Positions 10,343 through 19,177 of a stretch of DNA of 46,520 nt are shown piece after piece. The notes beneath the pieces were generated by a model that was given only the letters and a program-made list of their open reading frames with translations, searched no databases and was not told the origin of the DNA. Within the stretch, counting starts at the first letter, position 1. Each line of letters opens with the position of its first letter. The position numbers and the translations under genes were made by a program. Origin of the DNA: Actinomycetes bacterium (GTDB lineage Bacteria > Actinomycetota > Acidimicrobiia > Acidimicrobiales > Palsa-688); the NCBI GenBank assembly GCA_021788115.1, contig JAJYLA010000009.1, forward strand, positions 1 to 46,520, read 5' to 3'.

Positions 10343-12087
10343 GTGGGGACACCGCCTCCGGCGAGATCGAGGACGTGCGCCACCCGGAAGACCGGGTCGA
10401 GGCGTACGTACGGCTCGGAACCCCGCCACCGGTAGGTCTCGCCGGACAACTCGTCCACGACGGCATAGGCCCTGTCGCGGGGAAGGCCGAGGGCGTCGAG
10501 GTCCAGGTGCAGCGTCGCCTCCTGCGGGCGGTGCGGGTCCAGCGTCACCACCGTCAGCACCGCGTCCTCTCCGTCGTCGCTGCGCTTGGAGTAGGCGATG
10601 ATCTCGGGGTTGGTGGTGTCATGGAAGAGGATCGAGCGGAGCCGCTGCAACGCCGGGTGACGCCGGCGGATCTGATTGAGGACGGACATGAGCGGCGCCA
10701 GGCTCGCCGGGCGGTCGAACTCGCGGTGCTTGATCTCGTACTTCTCCGAGTTGAGGTACTCCTCGTTGGTGTCCGACGCCGGGATGTTCTCGTACAGCTC
10801 GAAGCCGCTGTACACCCCGTAGGAGGGGCTCATGGTGGCGGCCAGCACCAGCCGCAGGGCGAACGCGGCGGGCGGCCCGTGGCGAAGCGGACCCGAGAGG
10901 ATGTCCGGCGTGTTCGGCCAGAAGTTGGGCCGCATGTAGTCGGCGACGGGGCCGTGCGCCAACTCCTCGAGGTAGGCGCGCAGGCCCTCCGGGCCGTGCT
11001 GCGCCGTCCTCCAGGTGAAGTACGTGTAGCTCTGGCTGAAGCCGGCCTCGGCGAGACGGGACATCACCTTGGGCCGGGTGAACGCCTCGGCCAGGAACAG
11101 CACCTCGGGGTGGCGGGACTGGACCGAGGCGATCAGCCACTCCCAGAAGGCCATCGGCTTGGTGTGGGGGTTGTCGACCCGGAAGATCCGCACGCCCAGG
11201 CCGATCCAGTACTCGACGATCTCCTCGCACGCCTCCCACAGCTCGATGCGGGATTCCTCGCTCGGGGGCCAGAAGTTGATCGGGTAGATGTCCTGGTAGA
11301 TCTTCGGCGGGTTCTCCGCGCACGCGATGCTCCCGTCGGGCCGGTGATGGAACCACTCCGGGTGCTCGGTCACCCAGGGGTGGTCGGGGGAGCACTGCAG
11401 CGCGTAGTCGAGGGCGATCTCCATGCCGTGCGCCTTCAGGTCCTCGACGAGGCCGGCGAAGTCCTCCACCGTGCCCAGGTCCGGGTGGATGGCCGTGTGC
11501 CCCCCTTCGACGCTGCCGATGGCCCAGGGGCTCCCCGGGTCGCCGGGGCGGGCCGCGAGCGTGTTGTTCGGCCCCTTGCGCGCCGTCACCCCGATGGGGT
11601 GGATGGGAGGCAGGTACAAGACGTCGAACCCCATGGCCGCAAGCGCCGGCACCCGGCCGGACACCCCCGAGAACCCGCCGAAGGACCGGGGAAAAAGTTC
11701 GTACCAGGCGCCGAACAGCGCCCGCTCCCGGTCCACCCACAGCGGCTGGGGATCCGACGAGGTGAGGTCGGGGGCGGTATCGGGGTCCGGAGTCTCGCTG
11801 TAGCGGGTCCGGGCGGTCCACCCTTGCACGACCACGCTGTGGGGCCCGATGCGGCGCGGGACCACGACGGCCTCCCACTCGTCGTTGCCGAGGGATGTCA
11901 TGTCCACGACCTCTTCGGCGTCATCCTTGCCGTCGGGGCAGAGCAGCACGCGTGCAGCGAGCGTGTCGTGGCCGTCCTTGAACACCACGGCCGTCACCCG
12001 CAGCGCCTCACCCACCACCGCCTTGGCGGCACGCCGGCAACTGGGGGTACGGGGTCGGACGTCCTCGATCACCAGGCGACCGGTCAC
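10336..12087 (-). CDS. glgE: Alpha-1,4-glucan:maltose-1-phosphate maltosyltransferase GlgE (short form)
   Basis: GlgE transfers maltose from maltose-1-phosphate to the non-reducing end of alpha-1,4-glucan. The 583-residue product has the GlgE signatures WYELFPRS (128-135), the YLPPIHPIG strand, nucleophile D305 (FRVDNPHTK) and acid/base E334 (FLAEAF); the 29-residue D-to-E spacing is that of characterised GlgEs. It is about 90 residues shorter than the usual 660-700, and all of the deficit lies before D305: only about 40 residues link the N-terminal beta domain to the barrel, where other GlgEs have a helical insert. The GTG at 12087 follows TAGCGT by 6 nt. First gene of the operon, divergent from glgP. 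Confidence 0.96.
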
Positions 12088-12093
12088 CCCACC

Positions 12094-12099
12094 ACGCTA
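12094..12099 (-). promoter_or_regulatory. Leaderless -10 box for the glgE operon
   Basis: TAGCGT (complement), then 6 nt, then the GTG of glgE. It lies in the 81-base region shared with the divergent glgP promoter, so synthesis and breakdown of glucan could share an operator here. Confidence 0.55.
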
Positions 12100-12154
12100 C
12101 GTGCCTTCGGCGGCCCCGCGTGGGTTCCGCTGGAGTGTGGGCGCCACCGTCCCG

Positions 12155-12160
12155 TAGGTT
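12155..12160 (+). promoter_or_regulatory. Leaderless -10 box for glgP
   Basis: TAGGTT followed by 8 nt and the glgP ATG at 12169, with no Shine-Dalgarno sequence. It is back-to-back with the glgE promoter, about 55 nt away. Confidence 0.55.
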
Positions 12161-12168
12161 GGGCCGAG

Positions 12169-14703
12169 ATGAAGGCTCTTCGAAGTTTCACCGTTCGTGC
12201 GCGCCTCCCCGAGGACCTCGACCCCCTGCAGGAGCTCGCGTTCAACCTGCGGTGGTCCTGGGACGACCGGACGCGCGACCTGTTCCGCTGGGTCGACCCG
12301 CAGATCTGGGAGGCCACCTTCCACGACCCGGTCCGCCTCCTCGGCCTCGTGGGCCGCCAGCGCCTGGAACAGCTCGCCGCCGACACCGCCTTCATGGGCT
12401 TCCTCCGCGAGATGCGCGACGACCTCCGCCGCTACCTGGAAGCGCCGGGGTGGTTCCAGAGCCGGCCGGCGAACGCTCTGCGCGGCGTCGCGTATTTTTC
12501 CCCGGAATTCGGTATCGCCGAGGCCCTGCCCCAGTACTCCGGCGGACTGGGCGTCCTCGCCGGCGACCACTTGAAGGCTGCGAGCACCCTCGGCATCCCC
12601 CTGACCGGGATCGGCCTGATGTACCGGCTCGGCTACTTCCGCCAGCGCCTCGACACCGACGGATGGCAGGAGGAGCGCTACCCGGCCCTCGACCCGCACG
12701 CCATGGCGCTCGAGCTGGTCGACGGCGCCCGCGTGTCCGTGGACCTCGCCGGCTCCACCCTCGACGCGCAGCTGTGGGTCGCCCAGGTCGGGAGGGTCAA
12801 GCTGTACCTGCTCGACGCGGACGTGGACACCAACGACGAGGAGCTGCGCGCCGTCACCGACCGGCTCTACGGCGGCGGCTCGGAGCACCGGGTACGCCAG
12901 GAGGTCCTCCTCGGGATGGGCGGGGTCCGGGCGCTCGAGGCGGTGGGGGCGGACACGCAGGTGTTCCACACCAACGAGGGCCACGCCGGCTTCCTCGGCC
13001 TCGAGCGCATCCGCAAGCTGATCACCGAGGAGGGCCTCGGCTGGGAGGACGCTATCGAGGCGGTCCGGGCCGGGACCGTGTTCACGACCCACACGCCGGT
13101 GCCGGCGGGCATAGACCGCTTCCCCCGCGAGCTGATGGAGCGCTACTTCTCGACGTGGGCGGAGGAGTGCGGCGTGTCGATCGACCAGCTGATGTCCCTC
13201 GGCCACTTCCCCGACGAGGACCCCGACGCCCCGTTCAACATGGCGGTGATGGGCCTGCGCCTCGCCGGCCGCTCCAACGGTGTTTCCCGGCTGCACGGGC
13301 GGACGAGCAGGGAGATGTTCCAGGCCCTGTGGCCGCTGGTGCCCGTCGAGGAGACGCCGATCGGCTCGATCACCAACGGGGTGCACGGGCCCACCTGGGT
13401 GTCGTCCCAGATGGGCGACTTCTACTCGAAGTACGTGTCGCCGGCGTGGCACCAGGCGGGCCCGGAGGAGTGGGCCGGGGTCGAGGAGGCTCGCGACGAC
13501 GAGTTGTGGCGAATCCGGGAGCAGGGTCGCGAGGCGCTGGTGAGCTTCGTGCGTGAGCGGCTGCGGAGGTCGCTGCAGGAGCGGGGGGTGTCGGTCAGCG
13601 ACGCGGCGTGGACCGACGACGTGCTCGACCCCCGCTACCTCATCGTGGGTTTCTCCCGGAGGTTCGCCACCTACAAGAGGGCCTCCCTGCTGCTGTCCCA
13701 GCCGGACCGGCTGAGAGCCCTGCTGCTCGACGAGCACCATCCGATCCAGATGGTGTTCGCCGGCAAGGCGCACCCCGCCGACGACCTCGGCAAGGAGATG
13801 ATCGCCCAGATCGCCCGATTCGCCCGCGACCCGGCGGTCCGGCACCGCTTCGCGTTCGTGGAGGACTACGACATCGCCGTTGCGCGCATGTTCTACCAGG
13901 GCAGCGACGTGTGGCTGAACACTCCCCGCCGGCCCATGGAGGCGAGCGGAACGAGCGGCGAGAAGGCGGCGCTGAACGGGGCGCTCAACTGCTCCGTCCT
14001 CGACGGCTGGTGGGACGAGATGTTCGACGGTTCCAACGGGTGGGCCATCACTTCCGCCGAAGGCCTCGCGGACCTCGAGCACCGCGACCAGGTGGAGGCG
14101 AACAGCCTGTTCGAGATCCTCGAGCGCCAGATAGTGCCGCTCTACTACGACCGGCGCGGCGGCGGTCGCGTCCCGCGTGAGTGGGTGTCACGGATCAAGG
14201 CGTCGTTGCGGTCGCTCGGGCCGAAGGTCATGGCCACCCGCATGGTCCGGGACTACGTGGACGACATGTACGAGCCTCTCGCCGAGCGGAGCGACTTCCT
14301 GGCGGCGGATCACTACACCCGCGCGAGGGCTCTCGCCGCCTGGAAGCGGCGGGTCGCCGCCGCGTGGCCGGGCGTCAAGGTGGTCGACGTCGATGTCGAC
14401 CTGCCGGTCGGGCTGGTAGACCTCGGCGCGGACCGCGACGTGACCGTCGAGGTCAACCTCGGCTCGCTGACCACCGACGACGTCGCGGTGGAGTTGCTCC
14501 ACGGCCCCGTCGTCGCCGGCGACGAGATGGTCGACACCACCGTGGTGCGCCTCGAGCTGGCCGGCGGCGAGGAGGGGGCCGTCCGTTACCGGGGAAGCTT
14601 CAGCTGCGACCGGGCGGGCCGCCACGGCTACACCGTGCGCATCGTCCCCGCCCACCCCGACCTCGCGCTCGCGGTCGAGATGGGCTGTATCGCCTGGGGG
14701 TAG
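12169..14703 (+). CDS. glgP: Alpha-glucan phosphorylase GlgP (GT35)
   Basis: Releases glucose-1-phosphate from alpha-1,4-glucan ends by PLP-dependent phosphorolysis. The 844-residue product has the short-type phosphorylase N-terminus (ELAFNLRWSWDD), YFSPEFGIAEALPQYSGGLG, the HTNEGHAGF and TTHTPVPAGIDRF motifs, and the PLP lysine in GTSGEKAALNG. The SGEK spelling of that motif, with Glu where Met is common, is visible. The frame is open for nearly 1800 bases upstream, antisense to glgE, but family homology starts at the ATG at 12169. It is likely the catabolic partner of the divergent glgE operon. A preference for short maltodextrins rather than glycogen cannot be ruled out. Confidence 0.96.
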   Translation: MKALRSFTVRARLPEDLDPLQELAFNLRWSWDDRTRDLFRWVDPQIWEATFHDPVRLLGLVGRQRLEQLAADTAFMGFLREMRDDLRRYLEAPGWFQSRPANALRGVAYFSPEFGIAEALPQYSGGLGVLAGDHLKAASTLGIPLTGIGLMYRLGYFRQRLDTDGWQEERYPALDPHAMALELVDGARVSVDLAGSTLDAQLWVAQVGRVKLYLLDADVDTNDEELRAVTDRLYGGGSEHRVRQEVLLGMGGVRALEAVGADTQVFHTNEGHAGFLGLERIRKLITEEGLGWEDAIEAVRAGTVFTTHTPVPAGIDRFPRELMERYFSTWAEECGVSIDQLMSLGHFPDEDPDAPFNMAVMGLRLAGRSNGVSRLHGRTSREMFQALWPLVPVEETPIGSITNGVHGPTWVSSQMGDFYSKYVSPAWHQAGPEEWAGVEEARDDELWRIREQGREALVSFVRERLRRSLQERGVSVSDAAWTDDVLDPRYLIVGFSRRFATYKRASLLLSQPDRLRALLLDEHHPIQMVFAGKAHPADDLGKEMIAQIARFARDPAVRHRFAFVEDYDIAVARMFYQGSDVWLNTPRRPMEASGTSGEKAALNGALNCSVLDGWWDEMFDGSNGWAITSAEGLADLEHRDQVEANSLFEILERQIVPLYYDRRGGGRVPREWVSRIKASLRSLGPKVMATRMVRDYVDDMYEPLAERSDFLAADHYTRARALAAWKRRVAAAWPGVKVVDVDVDLPVGLVDLGADRDVTVEVNLGSLTTDDVAVELLHGPVVAGDEMVDTTVVRLELAGGEEGAVRYRGSFSCDRAGRHGYTVRIVPAHPDLALAVEMGCIAWG

Positions 14704-14752
14704 CCGGCGGTGGCGGTGGCAGGATCGCGCTGCCGTGGGGCGTCGCTCCGGA

Positions 14753-15784
14753 CTAGCGGTCGAGGAGCCGGGCCGCGGCCTCGTAGGGGTCCACGCGGCG
14801 CGCGAGCAGCTCCGCACGAACCTCTTCGAAGCGTGCCCCTCCCTCCAGCTCGCGCACGTCGCGTGCCAGCCGCCCGATCATGACGCGCTCCATCTCCGCT
14901 ATGAGCCGCTGCTCGCGCCGGCGTTCGAGCTCGCCCGCAGCCACCAGGTGGGCCCGGTGGGCGGTCACGGCCGACCACACCGCGTCGGTTCCCTCGCCGG
15001 TCGTCGCCGTCGCCAAAAGCACCGGAGGACGCCAGGCAACAGGATCGGAGAGCCCTCCGACCGTGGAGGTGGCGGGAGAGCGTGCGGCGCCCGGAAACGA
15101 GGCGGCCATCTCCAGCATCGCCTCCAGGTCGCGGCGCGTTTCCGCCGCTCCCTCGCGGTCGGCCTTGTTGACGACGAAGACGTCGGCCACCTCGAGCAGG
15201 CCCGCCTTGCTGGCCTGCACGGCGTCCCCCCAGCCCGGGGTGACCACGACGACCGTGGTGTCGGCGGCCCCGGCGATCTCCACCTCTACCTGGCCGACGC
15301 CGACGGTCTCCACCAAGACGACCGGCATGCCGACCGCCGCCAGGACCCGGATCGCCTCGGGGGCTGCCAGGGCCAACCCGCCCTGGTGGCCCCTGCTGGC
15401 CATGGACCGGATGAACACACCCCTGTCGAGGGCGTGGTCCTGCATCCGTATGCGATCGCCCAAGATGGCCCCCCCGGAGTAGGGCGACGATGGATCGACA
15501 GCGAGGACGCCCACCGTGTCCCCGCCGGCGCGCACGGCCGCGATGAGCCGGTCCACGAGCGTCGACTTCCCCGCTCCCGGCGAGCCCGTCACGCCGATCA
15601 CATGCTCCACCGACGCGCTGGGGGCGAAGGTGGCCCGGCCGACGGCACGCGCCGCCTCGCCCCCGCGCTCCACGAGGGACAGCAGCCGCCCGATGGCGCC
15701 GCGCTCCCCCGCCCGGGCTGCGCCCAGGAGCTGCTCGGGGTCGCGGCGGGCAGAGCGCTGCGTCGGGGAAGGGCAGGCGTCCAT
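14753..15784 (-). CDS. meaB: MeaB/ArgK-type G3E GTPase (methylmalonyl-CoA mutase chaperone)
   Basis: MeaB-type GTPases guard cobalamin loading and integrity of methylmalonyl-CoA mutase and its relatives. The 343-residue product has the P-loop GSPGAGKS, the switch region VDPSSPYSGGAILGDRIRM, VETVGVGQVEVEI and the base-recognition NKAD. The ATG at 15784 is chosen because CATACT lies 9 nt upstream and the further 22 in-frame codons look like divergent promoter DNA. No mutase gene is in the window, so the client is unknown; isobutyryl- or ethylmalonyl-CoA mutase are alternatives. Convergent with glgP, divergent from the M20 peptidase gene. Confidence 0.93.
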   Translation of the reverse strand: MDACPSPTQRSARRDPEQLLGAARAGERGAIGRLLSLVERGGEAARAVGRATFAPSASVEHVIGVTGSPGAGKSTLVDRLIAAVRAGGDTVGVLAVDPSSPYSGGAILGDRIRMQDHALDRGVFIRSMASRGHQGGLALAAPEAIRVLAAVGMPVVLVETVGVGQVEVEIAGAADTTVVVVTPGWGDAVQASKAGLLEVADVFVVNKADREGAAETRRDLEAMLEMAASFPGAARSPATSTVGGLSDPVAWRPPVLLATATTGEGTDAVWSAVTAHRAHLVAAGELERRREQRLIAEMERVMIGRLARDVRELEGGARFEEVRAELLARRVDPYEAAARLLDR

Positions 15785-15878
15785 GGTCCGTTCAGTATGG
15801 CTGGGCGCGACAGCCGCCACCGCCACCCGGCGCGGCGGCCGCCACGGCAACCCCGCCGGTATCGGCGCGGGTCCGCCC

Positions 15879-15884
15879 TAGGCT
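15879..15884 (+). promoter_or_regulatory. Leaderless -10 box for the M20 peptidase gene
   Basis: TAGGCT, 7 nt, then the GTG at 15892. There is no Shine-Dalgarno sequence in the spacer. Confidence 0.55.
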
Positions 15885-15891
15885 TCGGGGC

Positions 15892-17085
15892 GTGCGAGCG
15901 CTGGTGGACGAGGAGCGGGTCGTGGAGCTGACCAAAGCCCTGGTGTCGGTGGACACGCGCAACCCCCCGGGCAACGAAGCTCCTATCGAGGGCACGGTAC
16001 GAGACGCCCTCGACCGCTGGAATCCCACGTGGACCCGCGTCGAGCCGTCCCCCGGCCGGGTTTCGCTCGTCGCCGCGCTCCCCCACCCCGACGGCCCCGC
16101 CGGCGAGGGCGGCGGGCGCCCGACGCTGATCATCAACGGGCACCTCGACGTGGTGCCCGTCAAAGCGGACTCCTGGAGCCACGACCCCTTCGATCCCCAG
16201 GTCGTCGACGGGCGGCTCTACGGGCGGGGCAGCGCCGACATGAAGGGCGGAATCGCCGCAGCCATCTGTGCCCTCGACGTCCTGGCGGCCGCAGGGCGGC
16301 CCACGGCGTGTGACGTCGTGTTCCACCTCGTCGCCGACGAGGAGCGAGGCGGGCGCTTCGGGACCGAGTCCCTCCTCCACGACGGCCTGGTCGCAGGCGA
16401 CGCCTGCCTCATACCGGAGCCCACGGACCTGCAGCTCTGCATCGCCGAGCGGGGCCTCTACCAGGCGCGCGTCGTCGTGGAGGGCCGCCCCGCGCACGGG
16501 AGCCGGCCTCGCGACGGGGTGTCTGCCGTGGAGCACGCGGCCCGGCTGGTGCTGGCGCTGCACGCGGCGGACTACGGCGACCCCGAGCATCCGCTCCTCG
16601 GCAAGCCCACGGCGAACGTGGGGACCATCGCGGGAGGAACCGCCTTCAACAACGTCGCCGAGTCCTGCGTGATCGGCCTCGACCGCAGGCTTCTGCCGGG
16701 GGCGACGCGGGAGAGCACCGAGGCGGAGGTGCGGTCCCTCATCGAGGCGGCGGGGATCGAGGGGCTGCGCTACGACCTGGACTTCGACTCCTTCGGGGAG
16801 GCCAGCGAGATCTCCCCCGACGACCCGTGGGTGAAGACCGTCGGTGCCGCCGTCGCCCGGGCCACGGGCCGCGATCCCGAGGTGATCGGGATGAGCTTCA
16901 CGACAGACGCCCGCTTCGTGCGCAACAGCGCACGGATCCCCGCGGTGGTGTGCGGTCCCGGCTCGGTCAGCCAGGCGCACGGCAACGACGAGTGGGTATC
17001 CCTCGCCAGCCTGGTCGACGCCACCGCGTCGTACGCGGAACTGCTCGCCTCCTTCGGCGCGCAGCCCCGACGGGGGCGAGGTTGA
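15892..17085 (+). CDS. M20 family metallopeptidase (ArgE/DapE-like)
   Basis: A di-zinc amidohydrolase of the acetylornithine deacetylase / succinyl-diaminopimelate desuccinylase group. The 397-residue product has the metal motif NGHLDVVP, the bridging aspartate in GRGSADMKGG, the catalytic DEERGG, the metal glutamate in PEPTD and the lid-domain ARVVVEGRPAHGSRP. Length fits. The exact substrate cannot be read from sequence: DapE and ArgE activities are both possible, and an N-acyl-amino-acid hydrolase is an alternative. The neighbours (meaB, a hydrolase) give no pathway hint. Leaderless GTG start. Confidence 0.9.
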   Translation: MRALVDEERVVELTKALVSVDTRNPPGNEAPIEGTVRDALDRWNPTWTRVEPSPGRVSLVAALPHPDGPAGEGGGRPTLIINGHLDVVPVKADSWSHDPFDPQVVDGRLYGRGSADMKGGIAAAICALDVLAAAGRPTACDVVFHLVADEERGGRFGTESLLHDGLVAGDACLIPEPTDLQLCIAERGLYQARVVVEGRPAHGSRPRDGVSAVEHAARLVLALHAADYGDPEHPLLGKPTANVGTIAGGTAFNNVAESCVIGLDRRLLPGATRESTEAEVRSLIEAAGIEGLRYDLDFDSFGEASEISPDDPWVKTVGAAVARATGRDPEVIGMSFTTDARFVRNSARIPAVVCGPGSVSQAHGNDEWVSLASLVDATASYAELLASFGAQPRRGRG

Positions 17086-17131
17086 GCGAAGCGCGACCAG
17101 GGGCAGCGGGAGCCGGGAGGGGCGCGGAGGT

Positions 17132-17695
17132 CTAGACGCCGGGGAGAGAGCGGACCCACTCGACGACCGACGCTGCGACCGCTGCGTCGGACCCGCGGAG
17201 GGCGTGGTCCTTGCCCTCGATCCAGCGATGCGTCACCGCGCCGGGGATGGCGCCGGCGGCTGATTCGAGCTCCCACGGTGCGGCGAAGGCGTCGCGTGTC
17301 CCGGACACGAACAGACAGGGAACCGATATCCGGGAAAAATGGCCCGTCCTCTGCGACTCCGGCCTGCCGGGGGGATGGAGCGGGTAGCTCACCAGGACCA
17401 GGCCCGCCGCGTCGAAACCCTCCGCAACAACCATCGAGCAGATCCGCCCGCCCATGGAGCGGCCGCCCAGCAGCACCCGCCCGACCCTGCCCGCCAGCGA
17501 CTCCGCCTCGTCGAGCACGGCGCGAAGAAGCACCGCGGGGCGGTCGGGGGCCCGTCTGCCTGCCTTGCGGTACGGGAAATCCATGCGCTCGACGAGAACC
17601 CCCGCCGCGCTCGCCGCCAGGTCGATGGCAACGAGCGCTGGCTGGTCGCGACCTGCGCCGGCGCCGGGGGCGAGCAGGAGCCCGAGGTCGCTCAC
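17132..17695 (-). CDS. Small alpha/beta hydrolase (KAN/dienelactone-hydrolase-like)
   Basis: A 187-residue single-domain alpha/beta hydrolase. It opens with LLLAPGAGAG, a typical first strand and oxyanion loop, followed by the nucleophile elbow GRSMGG (serine), an aspartate in SGTRDAF and the C-terminal histidine in GKDHALRG. This pattern suits the short COG3571-type hydrolases, whose substrates are unknown. The GTG at 17695 makes a GTGA overlap with the stop of the upstream zinc-ribbon gene, so the two are coupled; the 40 codons further upstream in frame are antisense-like and are rejected. Ends 46 bases from the convergent M20 peptidase gene. Confidence 0.82.
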   Translation of the reverse strand: MSDLGLLLAPGAGAGRDQPALVAIDLAASAAGVLVERMDFPYRKAGRRAPDRPAVLLRAVLDEAESLAGRVGRVLLGGRSMGGRICSMVVAEGFDAAGLVLVSYPLHPPGRPESQRTGHFSRISVPCLFVSGTRDAFAAPWELESAAGAIPGAVTHRWIEGKDHALRGSDAAVAASVVEWVRSLPGV

Positions 17696-18960
17696 ACCAC
17701 CGATCGGAGAAGGTCGCGCAGCGCGCCGGCGTCGGTCGAGAGGGCGTTCAGGTCGCCCCCGCCGGCCTCGAGAGCCTGGACGAGGGCTCGGGCGTCCTTC
17801 ATGATCCGCAGCCACAGGACCTCATCCATGCCGAGCGGCGGCGGCCCCTCGACCTCGTGGACCCAGAAGACGAAATCGGCGGCTCGTCCCTCGTCGTCGG
17901 GCTCGCCGGCCAGGCGCCCCGCGGCAGCGAAGAGCTCCTCGAGCGCGTGGTATCGCTCCGTGCCGTCGTCGTCGTCTTCGCCGGCGAGCGCGGTCTCGCC
18001 GACGGCGTCGAACAGGGACTCGACCGTCTCCTCCGCGGCGGCGGGCACCACCAGGTCGCCCCCATCCCACTCATGGACGATTCCCGCCTCGTCGAGCATC
18101 ACCTCCAGCTGCACCCGCTGCTCGGGCAACCAGTCGGGCAGTTCGTAGACGGTCTCCTCGTCGGCCGGGAGTGTTCCCCTCTCTGGAGCGGGCACGCCGC
18201 CGGCGCCGGCCTCGGCGCCGGCCAGTGTGCCGGTGGCGGGGGCGGGGGCGCCGCCCCTGCCGGCGGCGGCCACAGGTTCCATCAGCCTCACCAGGACGGC
18301 CCCCTGTATTCGGATCTCGTCGTCGAGAGCCTCTTCAGCGCCCAGCGCGGCCAGCAGGCGGCGAGTGACACGCCCTATCGCCGCCCACGTTTCGGGATCC
18401 ACCCCGGCACAGCTGTCGGCGAGGAACACCGCCGCCGACGCCTCGGCGACGTCGGCGTCGGCCTGCATGTCGGTCGGGTCCGCGCTCAGCCGGCGCGCAG
18501 CATCGGCCAGCAGCCGCACGGCGGAGACGAGCCACGAGGTGTCGACGCCGCCCTCGCCGGCGCCACCGGCGGGCGCGCCGCCGGCGGCCCCGACGCCTAC
18601 CTCGCTCGCGTCACCGACGCGCCACCCGGCGCCGCCGGCGGTCTCCTGCCCGCCAGTTTCGCCGACCGCCGTGGCGGCGACCTCGGCGACGAGGTCGTCC
18701 GTGCGCTCCTCGTCGTCGGCGGCAACCACCAGCTCGTCCTCTTCGAAGCGATGCAGGACCTCGGTGGCGTTGAGCTGCTCGATCAGCCGGCCGCGGTCTC
18801 GGTCGGACCACCCCTCCAGGCGATAACCGACCTCGTCTTCCTCCTCCATCTCCTCGAGCTCGGGAAGCGACGAGGCCACCAGTCGCTGGCGGCACAGGTG
18901 GCAGCGGCCGCGGGACCTCACCTCGTATCCGCAGCTCGGGCAGTACCAGATCTTCGCCAT
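17692..18960 (-). CDS. Zinc-ribbon protein with an internally duplicated two-module architecture
   Basis: I do not recognise a named family. The 422-residue acidic protein starts with a zinc ribbon (C7-x2-C10 and C20-x2-C23). Module A, residues 51-94, has the pattern W..RDR..LI..L....V.HRFEEDELVVAA..EE..DDLVAEV, and it recurs at 277-320 as W..EQR..LE..L.EA.IVHEWDGGDLVVPAAAEE..ESLFDAV. A helical module B follows each copy (about 143-208 and 335-400). Gly/Ala-rich linkers separate the units. Module A resembles short alpha-beta domains of the DUF2007 kind (tentative). AGGAGG stands 3 nt before the ATG at 18960, one of the few clear Shine-Dalgarno sites here. It is coupled to a hydrolase gene by a GTGA overlap. 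A regulatory or adaptor role is a guess. Confidence 0.8.
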   Translation of the reverse strand: MAKIWYCPSCGYEVRSRGRCHLCRQRLVASSLPELEEMEEEDEVGYRLEGWSDRDRGRLIEQLNATEVLHRFEEDELVVAADDEERTDDLVAEVAATAVGETGGQETAGGAGWRVGDASEVGVGAAGGAPAGGAGEGGVDTSWLVSAVRLLADAARRLSADPTDMQADADVAEASAAVFLADSCAGVDPETWAAIGRVTRRLLAALGAEEALDDEIRIQGAVLVRLMEPVAAAGRGGAPAPATGTLAGAEAGAGGVPAPERGTLPADEETVYELPDWLPEQRVQLEVMLDEAGIVHEWDGGDLVVPAAAEETVESLFDAVGETALAGEDDDDGTERYHALEELFAAAGRLAGEPDDEGRAADFVFWVHEVEGPPPLGMDEVLWLRIMKDARALVQALEAGGGDLNALSTDAGALRDLLRSVV

Positions 18961-19055
18961 GCGCCTCCTCGCCGGACGACGATATTCGCTGGCAGCCCCG
19001 CGCCGCTCCCGCTACAACAGAGGGCGTACGTCCACACCCGGAAAGGAGGCGCCCG

Positions 19056-19151
19056 ATGCCCGTAGCCGATTCTCCTTCGACACCCGGAGGGCGCTTCCTC
19101 GAGCGCCGGGGCGTGGCCGGCCTGGGCGCCGCCTCCCGGAACGCCGGCTAG
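19056..19151 (+). CDS. Candidate small protein, 31 residues, with a strong ribosome binding site
   Basis: An ATG at 19056 is preceded by AAGGAGG (19043-19049) with the ideal 6-nt spacing, the strongest Shine-Dalgarno match I see in the window. The ORF runs 31 codons to TAG at 19149-19151. The peptide is Gly/Ala/Arg-rich (MPVADSPSTPGG start, GVAGLGAASRNAG end), without a membrane segment or cysteine. The stop codon lies in the centre of a 14-bp perfect palindrome (GCCGGCTAGCCGGC, 19143-19156). TACAAC at 19013-19018 could be its -10. No family is recognised. It may be a real small protein or a chance ORF; the ribosome binding site is the main support. Confidence 0.45.
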   Translation: MPVADSPSTPGGRFLERRGVAGLGAASRNAG

Positions 19152-19177
19152 CCGGCGAGCCCCGCGGCGAACGCCGT

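Noticed and set aside
10375-12168. Long open frame extending glgP upstream to 1442 codons
   Set aside because: The extension is antisense to glgE and Arg/Val-rich without family similarity; GlgP homology begins at the ATG at 12169 behind a promoter box.
17278-19065. 595-codon open frame on the plus strand opposite the zinc-ribbon gene
   Set aside because: Stop-free antisense frames are expected at this GC level; the minus strand has a zinc ribbon, internal repeats, a ribosome site and a coupled neighbour.
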